Of a stretch of 64,000 nt of DNA, positions 16,275 to 24,755 are shown piece by piece. Both the position numbers and the translations under genes were made by a program. Source of the stretch: Modestobacter sp. DSM 44400 (GTDB lineage Bacteria; Actinomycetota; Actinomycetes; Mycobacteriales; Geodermatophilaceae); NCBI RefSeq assembly GCF_900107175.1, contig NZ_FNOZ01000020.1:1-64000 (forward strand), read 5' to 3'. Position 1 is the stretch's first letter. The number at the start of each line of letters is the position of its first letter. The notes under the pieces are model-generated. The model was not told where the DNA came from, made no database searches, and worked only from the letters and a program-made list of their open reading frames with translations.

Positions 16275-17767
16275 ACGGCGCCGACCCTCGATCGTCGCGA
16301 GACGACGACCCGATCCGGGGCGTGGTCCAGCACGCCACCAGCCGGGTCGTCGGTGCCGGGCCAGCTCTGCCGCACCCGGTCGTGCTCGGGCTGCCAGACG
16401 TCGCGCGCCACCAGCGCCATCAGGACGACGACTGCGACGTCGCGCACCCCGACGGCGAACAGGAACCACTCGACGCCGATGCCCTTGTTGTCCGTGCCCA
16501 GGTACCAGAGCAGCCGCGGCACCCACAGCAGCGCCTCGGTGGCCTGCCACAACAGCAGCGACCGCCAGTGCGGGCGGGCCAGTACGGCCAGCGGCAGCAG
16601 CCACAGTGAGTACTGCGGGCTCCACACCTTGTTCACCAGCAGGAAACCGGCCACCAGCAGGAACGCCAGCTGGGCCACCCGGGGGCGCCGGGGGGCGAGC
16701 AGCGCCAGCGCCGCCACTGCGGCGGCGAGCACGAGCAGTGCGCCGGCGACCACCGCGTTGAGCACCGACGGCGACTGTCCCTCCGCCAGCGGTCCGTCCA
16801 GGATCCGGTTGTCGGTGACGGTGAGCGCGATGTTCCACAGCGTGTCCGGGTCGGCCGGCCGGCTGCCGTTGAGGGTGAAGAAGCGGGTCCAGTTCTCCGG
16901 CGCCAGGACGGCGATCGGCACGTTCACCACCAGCCACGCCACCGCGGCACCCAGCGCCGCGCCCGCCCACGTGCGGAGCCGCCCGGCCCGCAGGCACAGC
17001 ACGAACAGCACGCCCAGCAGCAGCACGGGGTACAGCTTCGCGGCCGTGCCCAGCCCGATCAGCACGCCGGCCAGGACCGGGTGCCGCCGGGCCCAGGCCC
17101 ACATGCCCAGCGACGCGAGCGCGACGGCGAACAGGTCCCAGTTGGTGAAGGCGTGCACGAACAGAAGCGGCGACAGCCCGACCATGGCCGCGTCCCAGGG
17201 CCGCCGTCCCGACAGCCCGAGCACCGCGCGCGTGGTCAGTAGGGCGCAGGCCGACAGCAGCAGGCAGGTGACTACGTAGTAGCTCTCGACCGGCACCACC
17301 GACGGCAGCGGACCGACCGCTTCGGCCACGGTGTCGTAGCGGTAGGCGAGTTCTGCGGCCACCCCCATGAACGCGCCGGTCAGCACCGGGTACTCCACCT
17401 TCGAGTCCAGGTAGGGCACCTGCCCGGTGTCCAGGCCGTGCAATCCGAACAGCGGCACCGTGTCGGAGTAGCAGAAGTGCGTGTACTGCTTGGAGCCGGT
17501 CCAGTTGCCGTCGGCGCAGGGCGCCTGCTTGACCCAGGCGACGGCGAGCACCAGCACGGTGAACAGCAGGCACACCCGAAGCGGCGTCCAGAACAGCGCC
17601 CGCCCGGTGACCGCGTGCCGGCCCCACGGCCCGCCCACCAGCTCGCTGGCCTGCGCCGCGACCGGGTCGTTCCAGGTCGGGACGACGCGGTCGGGGCCGG
17701 GAACGGCGGCGGGCCCGCCGCCCGGCTGGTCGGCCGGGACGGACGGGCCCGTCGTCGTGCTGCTCAT
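16268..17767 (-). CDS. GT87-family polyprenyl-phosphate-dependent mannosyltransferase (membrane)
   Basis: 499 residues with about 10-11 membrane helices. The long first periplasmic loop contains DLDTGQVPYLD-like sequence (GLDTGQVPYLDSKVEYPVLTG), with the acidic residues of GT-C enzymes, and VKVWSPQYSLWLLPL late in the protein is shared with the PimE/GT87 group. It probably adds mannose to lipids or glycans on the outer face using polyprenyl-phosphate-mannose; the acceptor is unknown. It lies next to the class A PBP gene as in mycobacteria (Rv0051 next to ponA1), 22 nt downstream on the same strand. Confidence 0.8.
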   Translation of the reverse strand: MSSTTTGPSVPADQPGGGPAAVPGPDRVVPTWNDPVAAQASELVGGPWGRHAVTGRALFWTPLRVCLLFTVLVLAVAWVKQAPCADGNWTGSKQYTHFCYSDTVPLFGLHGLDTGQVPYLDSKVEYPVLTGAFMGVAAELAYRYDTVAEAVGPLPSVVPVESYYVVTCLLLSACALLTTRAVLGLSGRRPWDAAMVGLSPLLFVHAFTNWDLFAVALASLGMWAWARRHPVLAGVLIGLGTAAKLYPVLLLGVLFVLCLRAGRLRTWAGAALGAAVAWLVVNVPIAVLAPENWTRFFTLNGSRPADPDTLWNIALTVTDNRILDGPLAEGQSPSVLNAVVAGALLVLAAAVAALALLAPRRPRVAQLAFLLVAGFLLVNKVWSPQYSLWLLPLAVLARPHWRSLLLWQATEALLWVPRLLWYLGTDNKGIGVEWFLFAVGVRDVAVVVLMALVARDVWQPEHDRVRQSWPGTDDPAGGVLDHAPDRVVVSRRSRVGAVG

Positions 17768-17789
17768 GCGCTCAGTCTGCCCGGCCGGG

Positions 17790-20297
17790 TCAGCCGTTCG
17801 GCGCCGTGTTGTTGCCGCCGGGCGGCACCACGGGGGGCACCGCGCCACCGCCACCGCCACCACCACCGCCACCGCCGCCACCACCCCCACCGCGGGGCGG
17901 CGTGGTCGTCGGAGAGGTCGACGGCGGAGTGGTGACCACCGACGGCGTCGGCGACTCAGGGGCCTCGCTCGTGGTCTCCGGGGCCGGCCTGGTGGTGCTC
18001 GCCGGAGCCCGGGGCCTCGTCTTCGCCGGCGCCTCGGTGGTCGGCTCTGCCACGCTTCTGCCGGTGTCGCCCTTGATGATCGCCTTGCTCGGCAGCTGTT
18101 CCTCGGGCGTGCCCGCCAGAGCGGCGTCCATGAACTCCTGCCAGATGGCGCCGGGCAGTCCGGAGCCGTAGATCGGCCTGCCCTGCGCGTTCTCGATGGC
18201 TTCGTTGCCGTTCTCACCGCCCATCCACACCGCGGCGGACAGCGATGGGGTGTAGCCGACCATCCAGGCGTCGGTGTCGTCGACCGTGCTGCCCTGCCGG
18301 CCCTGCGTACCGGTTTTGCTGGCCACCGGGCGGCCGCCGTCCAGCGCCCGCTTGGAGTGCTTGGCCACGCCCTCCAGGGCGAAGGTGACGTCGTTGGCCA
18401 CGTCGGCCGGGATGGCCGGTTCGCCGGGGTCGCCGTCGTTCTGCTGCAGCACCGCGCCGGTGCTGTCGGTGACCTTGGTGACGAAGTAGGGGTTCCGCTC
18501 CATGCCGTCGGCGGCGAAGGTCGCGAAGCCGTGTGCCTGGTCGATGGGCCGCAGCTCGTACTGCCCGATCCCGATCGAGCCACCGGTCTCACCGGTCTCG
18601 GGGTCCGCCAGCGTGCGCTTCCCGTCGAAGTTGGGGTTGCCCGGCGCATCCCAGGTCTCCGGCATGTCCATCGTCTGCAGCGCGACGCTGCGCACCTTCT
18701 CCGCCCCTACCTCGTAGGCCAGGCCGTAGAACGTGGTGTTCAGCGACCGGGTGATCGCCTCGGTCAGGGTGCACGAGGCGCACTGCGCCCCCCCGGCGTT
18801 GCTCACCGGCAGACCCGGACGGTCCTTGAACTGCTGCGGGGAGGAGCCGTCCCGCTGGGCGTTCACGCTGATGCCCTGTTCCAGCGCGGCGGCCAGCACG
18901 TAGGGCTTCATCGACGAGCCCGGCGGCCGGTAGGCGTCGGAGGCGTAGTCGAAGCCGTTGCCGTCCGCGCCTCCGTAGTAGGCGACCACCGCACCGGTGC
19001 GCGGGTCCATGGCGACCAGGGCCTGGCGCAGCGTCTCTGGCTCGCCGTCCATCACGTCGGTGACCGCGGCGACCGCGGCGTCCTGGGAAGCCTTGTCCAC
19101 CGTCGTGGTGATCCGCAGGCCGCCGGACTCGATCTCATCCTGGGTCAGGCCGTAGCGGTCCTTGAGCTCGTCGGTGACCTGACGCACGACCAGGCCGTCC
19201 GGGCCGTCGGGGGCGCCGAGGGTGCTGCCGGTCTTGGGCAGCGCCGGCGGGTAGACGGCGGCCGACCGGGCGGCGGGGTCCAGCCAGCCCTGCTCGACCA
19301 TCGCGTCCAGCACCAGCCCCCAGCGGTCCTGGGCGCCCTCGGGGTTGGTCTCCGGGTCGTAGGCGCTCGGGCTGCGGACCAGCACCGCCAGCACCGCGCC
19401 CTGCTCGGCGGTCAGCTGGGCGGCGGGCACACCGAAGTAGGTGTTGGCGGCGGCCTCGATGCCGTAGGCGCCGCGGCCGAAGTAGATGGTGTTCAGGTAC
19501 TTCTCGAGGATCTCGTCCTTGCTGTACTCGTTGTCGAGCTTGACGGCGAGGAAGAGTTCCTTGAACTTGCGGCTGAAGGTCTGGTCGGAGTTCAGTATCG
19601 CGTTCTTCACGTACTGCTGCGTGATCGTCGAGCCACCCTGGGTGGAGCCGCCGGTGAGGTTGTTCCAGGCCGCGCGGGCGATGCCGGTGAAGGAGATGCC
19701 GGGGTCGGAGTAGAAGCTCTGGTTCTCCGCGGCGAGCACCGCCTGCCGGGCGGGCTCGGACACCTGGTCCAGGCGCACCTCCGTCCGGTTCTCGGTGCCC
19801 AGCCGCGCCATCTCCGTCGTGCCGTCGGCGTAGTAGAAGACGGTGGTCTGGTCGTTGCGGATGGAGTCCGCGCTGGGCACGTCGGTCGAGGCGTAGACCA
19901 CGCCGACGAAGACGCCCAGCAGGACCAGGGCCCCCACCAGGGTGGCGGCGAGCCAGACGAGCACACGGCGGCGCCGCTGCTTCTTCGAGCGCTTCTTCTT
20001 GCCCCCGCTCCCGCTGGCGCCCCGCGCCGGCGGGCGCGAACCGGGCGGGCGACCGCCGCCGCCGCCGGACCGGGAGCCCACCCCGGAACGAGACCCGCCG
20101 CCGGGACTCCCCGGCCGGGCGCCGCCCGCGGACCGTGACCCGGCGGCCGAACGCACCGCCGCGGAGGCGCGGGGCGTCTCACCCCGGCCAGCCGTCGTCC
20201 CGACACGACCGCTGGCCGCCGCGCGCTTGGCCGGCGGTGGACGGCGGTTGGCCCCGGCGGGGCGTCCGACCGGGGAGGTCTCGTCGTGGGGAGGCAC
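17790..20297 (-). CDS. ponA: Class A penicillin-binding protein (transglycosylase/transpeptidase)
   Basis: About 835 residues from GTG 20297. A basic, Gly/Pro-rich cytoplasmic tail of 105 residues ends in KKKRSKKQRRRR, then a membrane helix. The GT51 domain shows AAENQSFYSDPGISFTG and GGSTITQQYVKN; the transpeptidase has SSMKP (catalytic Ser), SLN (in TRSLNTTFYG) and KTGTQG. The C-terminus is a Thr/Pro/Ser-rich tail with a run of 17 glycines encoded by CCACCG-type repeats (17846-17892). It polymerises and cross-links peptidoglycan. Neighbours match mycobacterial ponA1. Confidence 0.95.
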   Translation of the reverse strand: MPPHDETSPVGRPAGANRRPPPAKRAAASGRVGTTAGRGETPRASAAVRSAAGSRSAGGARPGSPGGGSRSGVGSRSGGGGGRPPGSRPPARGASGSGGKKKRSKKQRRRRVLVWLAATLVGALVLLGVFVGVVYASTDVPSADSIRNDQTTVFYYADGTTEMARLGTENRTEVRLDQVSEPARQAVLAAENQSFYSDPGISFTGIARAAWNNLTGGSTQGGSTITQQYVKNAILNSDQTFSRKFKELFLAVKLDNEYSKDEILEKYLNTIYFGRGAYGIEAAANTYFGVPAAQLTAEQGAVLAVLVRSPSAYDPETNPEGAQDRWGLVLDAMVEQGWLDPAARSAAVYPPALPKTGSTLGAPDGPDGLVVRQVTDELKDRYGLTQDEIESGGLRITTTVDKASQDAAVAAVTDVMDGEPETLRQALVAMDPRTGAVVAYYGGADGNGFDYASDAYRPPGSSMKPYVLAAALEQGISVNAQRDGSSPQQFKDRPGLPVSNAGGAQCASCTLTEAITRSLNTTFYGLAYEVGAEKVRSVALQTMDMPETWDAPGNPNFDGKRTLADPETGETGGSIGIGQYELRPIDQAHGFATFAADGMERNPYFVTKVTDSTGAVLQQNDGDPGEPAIPADVANDVTFALEGVAKHSKRALDGGRPVASKTGTQGRQGSTVDDTDAWMVGYTPSLSAAVWMGGENGNEAIENAQGRPIYGSGLPGAIWQEFMDAALAGTPEEQLPSKAIIKGDTGRSVAEPTTEAPAKTRPRAPASTTRPAPETTSEAPESPTPSVVTTPPSTSPTTTPPRGGGGGGGGGGGGGGGGAVPPVVPPGGNNTAPNG

Positions 20298-20435
20298 GCA
20301 GTGGGCCCTTCCTCGAGTCGTGGAGTGACGCGGCGCGGGTGGCGCGACGGCGCGCTGCACCCCAGGATGACGTGCTCAGCTGTGTGCCGGCCGCAGCGTG
20401 CGACCAGCGGCCCGGTGCGGCGCCGGACGGGACGA

Positions 20436-20849
20436 CTACTCGGTCGCCGTCCGGCGGCGGTTCCTGCGCGGTGCGCGGCCCGGGGTGGGCTCGGCACCGA
20501 GAACGTATGAGGACACCAGGTGGTTCCAGCCGCAGCCGCGGCACACCTCGACGGTGTAGACGGAGAACTCCTCCTGCATGGCGTCCATCCGGGCGAGTTC
20601 CGGCCCGGTCTTGGCCTGCCCGGACACCGGGCCCAGCCCGTCACCGTAGACGTAGCTGACCTGCGTGAGCCGCTCCCGACGGCAGACCGGGCACGGCGCG
20701 TCGGTCGCCTCCCCGTGGTACTTCGCCGCTCGGGAAAGGTACGGGCCGGCGTCGCACACCTCGAACAGGCCGGTGCGCCCGGAGTGCACGTCGGCCAGGA
20801 CAGCGCGCCGCTGCAGCGCGTAGTCGACCACCGACCGTCGTCCGGGCAC
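20436..20849 (-). CDS. DUF5318 zinc-ribbon protein
   Basis: 137 residues from GTG 20849. [19 protein letters not shown] and [18 protein letters not shown] are the conserved N-terminal motifs; CPVC and CRGC pairs form a likely zinc ribbon. The family is found beside ponA in actinobacteria (Rv0049 in M. tuberculosis) and its function is unknown. Same strand as ponA, with a 138-nt gap. The C-terminal tail is Arg-rich. Confidence 0.85.
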   Translation of the reverse strand: MPGRRSVVDYALQRRAVLADVHSGRTGLFEVCDAGPYLSRAAKYHGEATDAPCPVCRRERLTQVSYVYGDGLGPVSGQAKTGPELARMDAMQEEFSVYTVEVCRGCGWNHLVSSYVLGAEPTPGRAPRRNRRRTATE

Positions 20850-20956
20850 GGCGCCAATGTACGCAAATCGAGCCCTCCAGTGGCTGCTCCGCTGGACCTG
20901 ACGCGGGAGGCCGGGGGCTACCAGAGCCGGCTCGGCTTGCGCCACGACAGCTCATC

Positions 20957-20979
20957 CGATGTATCGTCTCGATACATCG
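20957..20979. promoter_or_regulatory. PadR operator palindrome
   Basis: A perfect inverted repeat, CGATGTATCG - TCT - CGATACATCG, 23 bp long, lies 24 nt before the padR start. It is the kind of TGTATCG-type dyad bound by actinobacterial PadR proteins, so autoregulation is likely. It may also act on the divergent DUF5318 gene. Confidence 0.8.
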
Positions 20980-21002
20980 ACCGATGGAGAGGCGGAGGTG
21001 GT

Positions 21003-21647
21003 GTGCTCGAGCTCGCCATCCTCGGCCTGCTGCAGCAGTCGCCGATGCACGGTTACGAGCTGCGCAAGCAGCTGGCCGCCGTGCTCGGAGGGCTGCGCAG
21101 CATCTCCTACGGCTCGCTGTACCCCGCGCTGAAGCGGATGCACGCTGCCGGGCTCATCGCCACCGAGGAACCCGACCCGCGCGCCCCGCTGCCGGCCGAC
21201 GCCCCGCCGTTGACCGGCAGGCGCGGGAAGGTGGTCTACACGATCACCGCCGAGGGCAAGGAGCGCTTCCACGACCTGGTCAGCCAGACCGGTCCGGAGG
21301 CCTACGACGACGAGGGGCGCTTCGGCGTACACCTCGCCTTCTTCCGGCACACCGCGGCCGACGTCCGACTGCGCATCCTCGAGGGGCGCCGCCGCACCGT
21401 CGAACGGCAGCGGGACGGCCTGCGGGCCTCCCTCGGCCGCACCCGCGCCCGGTTGGACCGCTACACCCTCGAGCTGCAGCGGCACGGGATGGACTCGGTG
21501 GACCGGGAGGTCCGCTGGCTGTCCGAGCTGATCGACCGCGAGCTGGCCGACCCCGCCGGGGTCGACCGGGACCCCGACCGGAACAGCGCCGTCCCGGGCC
21601 AGGACCCGCCGCCCGGGGGAGACCCCGGCGCGGACCGCACCGCGTGA
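21003..21647 (+). CDS. PadR-family transcriptional regulator
   Basis: 214 residues from GTG 21003, with GGAGG 5-6 nt upstream. The winged helix is [24 protein letters not shown] ... [18 protein letters not shown], then a wing with [13 protein letters not shown]. The C-terminal half is a long helical dimerisation region ([20 protein letters not shown]) and a disordered tail. The palindrome upstream is its probable own operator. The gene sits 50 nt before ino1 as in M. tuberculosis (Rv0047c-ino1), so it may control inositol synthesis. Confidence 0.9.
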   Translation: MLELAILGLLQQSPMHGYELRKQLAAVLGGLRSISYGSLYPALKRMHAAGLIATEEPDPRAPLPADAPPLTGRRGKVVYTITAEGKERFHDLVSQTGPEAYDDEGRFGVHLAFFRHTAADVRLRILEGRRRTVERQRDGLRASLGRTRARLDRYTLELQRHGMDSVDREVRWLSELIDRELADPAGVDRDPDRNSAVPGQDPPPGGDPGADRTA

Positions 21648-21697
21648 CCACCACACAACGACCGGACCCGCACGGGTCCGCCGCAGGAGGAGAGCCC

Positions 21698-22777
21698 ATG
21701 GGATCGGTCAAGGTCGCCATCATCGGCGTCGGGAACTGCGCAGCTTCGCTGGTGCAGGGCGTGGAGTACTACCGGGACGCCGACGAGACGCATCCGGTAC
21801 CGGGTCTGATGCACGTGCGCTTCGGCGACTACCACGTGTCCGACATCGAGTTCGTCGCCGCGTTCGACGTGGACGCCAAGAAGGTCGGCCGCGACCTCTC
21901 CGAGGCGATCTTCGCCAGCGAGAACAACACCATCAAGATTGCCGACGTCCCGCCGCTGGGCGTGACCGTGCAGCGGGGCACCACCCTCGACGGCCTGGGC
22001 AAGTACTACCGCGAGGTCGTCGAGGAGTCCGACGATTCTCCGGTCGACATGGTCGCCGCGCTGCGCGGGTCCGGTGCCGACGTCCTGGTCTGCTACCTGC
22101 CCGTGGGCTCGCAGCAGGCCGCGGAGTTCTACGCCCAGTGCGCCATCGACGCCGGCGTCGCCTTCGTCAACGCCCTCCCGGTGTTCATCGCCGGCACGCC
22201 GGCCTGGGCTGCGAAGTTCACCGCCGCCGGGGTGCCGATCGTCGGTGACGACATCAAGAGCCAGGTCGGCGCCACGATCACCCACCGGGTCCTGGCCAAG
22301 CTGTTCGAGGACCGCGGCGTGCAGCTCGACCGCACCATGCAGCTCAACGTCGGCGGCAACATGGACTTCAAGAACATGCTCGAGCGCGAGCGCCTGGAGT
22401 CAAAGAAGATCTCCAAGACCCAGTCGGTCACCAGCCAGGTCGACCGGGACATGGGCGTAGGAAACGTGCACATCGGCCCGTCGGACCACGTGCCGTGGCT
22501 CTCGGACCGGAAGTGGGCCTACGTGCGCCTGGAAGGCCGCGCGTTCGGTGACGTCCCGCTGAACCTCGAGTACAAGCTCGAGGTCTGGGACTCCCCGAAC
22601 TCGGCCGGCATCATCATCGACGCCGTCCGTGCCGCGAAGATCGCCCTGGACCGCGGCATCGGCGGCCCGATCCTGTCGGCGTCGTCGTACTTCATGAAGA
22701 GCCCGCCGGTGCAGTACAGCGACAGCGAGGCCCGCGACGCCGTGGAGGCCTTCATCCGGGGTGACGTCGAGCGCTGA
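21698..22777 (+). CDS. ino1: Inositol-3-phosphate synthase
   Basis: 359 residues, the short actinobacterial form. Converts glucose-6-phosphate to myo-inositol-1-phosphate for phosphatidylinositol and mycothiol. The NAD site is [16 protein letters not shown]; conserved blocks [44 protein letters not shown] and [19 protein letters not shown] carry the catalytic Lys and Asp residues. ATG 21698 has AGGAGGAG 7 nt upstream. Downstream lie a repeat copy and a strong hairpin. Confidence 0.97.
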   Translation: MGSVKVAIIGVGNCAASLVQGVEYYRDADETHPVPGLMHVRFGDYHVSDIEFVAAFDVDAKKVGRDLSEAIFASENNTIKIADVPPLGVTVQRGTTLDGLGKYYREVVEESDDSPVDMVAALRGSGADVLVCYLPVGSQQAAEFYAQCAIDAGVAFVNALPVFIAGTPAWAAKFTAAGVPIVGDDIKSQVGATITHRVLAKLFEDRGVQLDRTMQLNVGGNMDFKNMLERERLESKKISKTQSVTSQVDRDMGVGNVHIGPSDHVPWLSDRKWAYVRLEGRAFGDVPLNLEYKLEVWDSPNSAGIIIDAVRAAKIALDRGIGGPILSASSYFMKSPPVQYSDSEARDAVEAFIRGDVER

Positions 22778-22781
22778 GGAA

Positions 22782-22819
22782 GCACCCCGCACGCTCGGGG
22801 CGGTGCCCTGGAGGGGCCG
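22782..22819 (+). repeat. Degenerate stop-proximal repeat after ino1
   Basis: GCACCCCGCACGCTCGGGGC followed by GGTGCCCTGGAGGGGCC resembles the 3' part of the copy after ssb (CACCACTCGCAAGCTCG...GGTGCCCTGG), with a decayed tip. It begins a few nt after the ino1 stop. Confidence 0.5.
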
Positions 22820-22823
22820 CACC

Positions 22824-22872
22824 GCGGACGGCCCGCGACACCTGCTCCGGCAGGTGCCGCGGGCCGTTCCGC
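22824..22872 (+). terminator. Hairpin terminator after ino1
   Basis: GCGGACGGCCCGCG and CACCTGC pair with GCAGGTG and CGCGGGCCGTTCCGC around a TCCG loop, a stem of about 20 bp with small bulges. There is no T-run. It ends just before the leaderless promoter of the lipoprotein gene. Confidence 0.75.
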
Positions 22873-22902
22873 GTCCCCGGCGGTCCCCTCAGCTGCGCCT
22901 CC

Positions 22903-22908
22903 TACTGT
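22903..22908 (+). promoter_or_regulatory. -10 element of a leaderless promoter (lipoprotein gene)
   Basis: TACTGT lies 6 nt before the ATG at 22915. Confidence 0.5.
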
Positions 22909-22914
22909 TGTCCC

Positions 22915-23691
22915 ATGCCGTTCCGCCGCCTCCCGCTGCTGTCGCTGGTATCGCTGCTGCTGGTCGCCCTGCTCGCCGGCTGTGGGAGCGACGCCGCCAC
23001 CGAGCGGATGCCGGGCGACCCGATCACCGCCGACGAGGCCGAGGTGCTCTCCGGCCTGCTGTACCGGGACTTCAAGGCCGGCGGGGCCGACTTCGTGGTC
23101 AGCGCGCCCTACGCCGAGAACGCCGTCGTCACGCTGACCGGCGAGATCGACTTCGCGCAGGGCATCGGCCGGGCCCAGGGCGTGACCAGCTACGGCGACG
23201 AGCGCCCGGACGACACCCGCACGCTGTTCTTCACCACCCAGGACCTCTGGTACGGCGACGTCCCCGGCCTGTCGGACGCCCTGGCCGCCGCCGGGCTACC
23301 GGACGCGAGCTACGTGCGCCGCCCGATCGCCACCACCAGCGCCACCGGCACGGCCTCGCTGATCGACGTGCTCGTGCAGCTCGTGCCGCGGCTGTCCGCC
23401 CGCGCCGCCGACGACCCGCGCTCGTTCCTGGAGCGCGACTACACCTGGCAGGGCACCAAGTCGGTCAACGGGGACCTCGCCTCACTGTTCCGCAGCAGCA
23501 CCGGGACGACGATCGCGGTCGCCGCCGACTCCCACCTGCTGCTGCAGTACGTGACCCGGCTGCCCGACCAGGACTTCGACGTGACGATCACGCTCACCGA
23601 CCACGGAGAGCGGGCGATCGAGCTGCCCAGCGACGCCGAGACCGTCACAGCCGCCGACCACCCGGAGATCGCCGACGCCATCGGCGTCTGA
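22915..23691 (+). CDS. Hypothetical lipoprotein
   Basis: 258 residues with a clean signal peptide and lipobox (LLVALLAGC, Cys23 or so). The mature part is rich in short strands: LLYRDFKAGGADFVVSAPYA, VVTLTGEIDFAQGIGRAQG, LFFTTQDLWYGDVPG, and a second half with DVTITLTDHGERAIELPSD. This shape recalls LppX/LprG-type lipid-binding or 'DUF2291-like' lipoproteins, but no family can be named with confidence. It is a single-gene unit with a leaderless start and a hairpin repeat directly after the stop. Confidence 0.7.
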   Translation: MPFRRLPLLSLVSLLLVALLAGCGSDAATERMPGDPITADEAEVLSGLLYRDFKAGGADFVVSAPYAENAVVTLTGEIDFAQGIGRAQGVTSYGDERPDDTRTLFFTTQDLWYGDVPGLSDALAAAGLPDASYVRRPIATTSATGTASLIDVLVQLVPRLSARAADDPRSFLERDYTWQGTKSVNGDLASLFRSSTGTTIAVAADSHLLLQYVTRLPDQDFDVTITLTDHGERAIELPSDAETVTAADHPEIADAIGV

Positions 23692-23695
23692 GAAA

Positions 23696-23758
23696 GGACC
23701 CCCCTACCCCCCACCGCTCGCGAGCTCGCGGCGGGGCCCTGCAGGGGGGCCACCGTCC
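23696..23758 (+). repeat. Stop-proximal hairpin repeat, copy after the lipoprotein gene
   Basis: Starts 4 nt after the stop. Outer arms GGACCCCCCT...AGGGGGGCC (extended by GGAC...GTCC), inner arms CCCACCGC...GCGGCGGG, tip CTCGCGAGCTCG. Together with the next copy and the hairpin at 23810 it forms a row of three stem-loops. Confidence 0.85.
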
Positions 23759-23802
23759 TCCTCACCCCTCGCAAGCGCGGGGCGCGCCTCGGGACGGGGC
23801 CC
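23754..23802 (+). repeat. Stop-proximal hairpin repeat, second subtype
   Basis: CGTCCTCCTCACCCCTCGCA ... GGGGCGCGCCTCGGGACGGGGCC closely matches the copy after trxB (CGTCCTTCTCACCCCTCGCA ...). It overlaps the end of the first copy, so the two subtypes are arranged in tandem here. Confidence 0.75.
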
Positions 23803-23809
23803 AGACAGC

Positions 23810-23850
23810 ACAAGAGGGGGCGGCCTCTTCCCCAGGCCGCCCCCTCTTGT
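23810..23850. terminator. Perfect 16-bp hairpin, bidirectional terminator
   Basis: ACAAGAGGGGGCGGCC pairs perfectly with GGCCGCCCCCTCTTGT around a 9-nt loop. It separates the lipoprotein gene from the convergent yqgE gene. Confidence 0.85.
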
Positions 23851-23892
23851 ACGAGTCGTTCTTACCAGGAACTCGGACCGACCGGAAGGGCG

Positions 23893-23934
23893 GGACCGCA
23901 AGGGCCGGACCGCACAGGCCGGACCGCAAAGGTC
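23893..23934. repeat. Three 14-bp tandem repeats
   Basis: GGACCGCAAGGGCC, GGACCGCACAGGCC and GGACCGCAAAGGTC follow one another without a gap in the non-coding space 3' of yqgE. Too short for a CRISPR array; no function is known. Confidence 0.85.
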
Positions 23935-23963
23935 ATGCAGGAGCCGGACCGGTCCGTCCCGGC

Positions 23964-24635
23964 TCAGTTCGCGGAGGGGTCCGCGGGTGCGGTGGACAGC
24001 ACGCCCAGCCGGCCGGTCTGGCGGCGCAGCACCGAGTGCCACAGCTCCGGCCCCGACGCACCGGCGAGCACGTCGCCCGGCGTGCCGGTGACACAGGCCC
24101 ACGCTCCCGCGGACAGCTCAGCGGCCAGCTGGCCGTCGGACCATCCCGCGTACCCGGCGAAGACCCGCAGCCCGGTGAGCTCGCCGTGCAGCTCCTCGGG
24201 GTCGCAGTCCAGGTCGACCAGGTGCACCTGGCCGGCGACCTGCCGCAGGCCGCTGTCCGGGTCGGCCGGCCCCGCCGGGGCGCGGGCGGCCAGGCACAGC
24301 GCCGTGTCGGTCTCGCACGGGCCCCCGACGTGAAAGACGCCCGGCTCCACGGCCAGCTCCGACCAGCCGGGCAGCACGTCGCGGATCCGCACCTCGCTGG
24401 GCCGGCCCAGCACGACGCCGAGCGTGCCGGTGTCGGAGTGGTCGAGCACGTAGACCACGGCGCCGGCGAAAGTGGGGTCGGTCAGGGCCGGCAGGGCCAC
24501 CAGCAGCGACCCGGGCCGGACGTCGTCCAGGCAGCCGACCGAGAGCGCGGGCACCGCGTCGCGACGTCGCTTGCCCGCCGCCGGGCCGGCAACGGGACGG
24601 CGGTCGGGGTCGGGTGACGAGGGCACCGGGTTCAT
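23964..24635 (-). CDS. YqgE/AlgH family protein (UPF0301)
   Basis: 223 residues. RPGSLLVALPALTDPTFAGAVVYVLDHSDTGTLGVVLGRP is the diagnostic N-terminus and FHVGGPCETDTALCL, LRVFAGYAGWSDGQLAAEL complete the fold. The family is widespread, with links to transcription of alginate genes in Pseudomonas that do not apply here; the biochemical role is not known. The N-terminal 30 residues are a Pro/Arg-rich extension. Divergent from the MFS gene. Confidence 0.9.
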   Translation of the reverse strand: MNPVPSSPDPDRRPVAGPAAGKRRRDAVPALSVGCLDDVRPGSLLVALPALTDPTFAGAVVYVLDHSDTGTLGVVLGRPSEVRIRDVLPGWSELAVEPGVFHVGGPCETDTALCLAARAPAGPADPDSGLRQVAGQVHLVDLDCDPEELHGELTGLRVFAGYAGWSDGQLAAELSAGAWACVTGTPGDVLAGASGPELWHSVLRRQTGRLGVLSTAPADPSAN

Positions 24636-24742
24636 CCCGTCCAGTGTGCATCAGCGAATCGCAGCCGGGGCCCTCGACCGCCGCGCTGTCGAGGAGGCCG
24701 CGGCATGTCGGTCGATCGGCTGGCAACCTCCTGGCAGCGACG

Positions 24743-24748
24743 TAGTGT
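24743..24748 (+). promoter_or_regulatory. -10 element of a leaderless promoter (MFS gene)
   Basis: TAGTGT lies 7 nt before GTG 24756. An alternative start, ATG 24705, has an AGGAGG site 7 nt upstream, so both modes are possible. Confidence 0.4.
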
Positions 24749-24755
24749 GGTGGGA

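Noticed and set aside
23893-23934. Possible CRISPR remnant
   Set aside because: 14-bp units with no spacers and no cas genes nearby.
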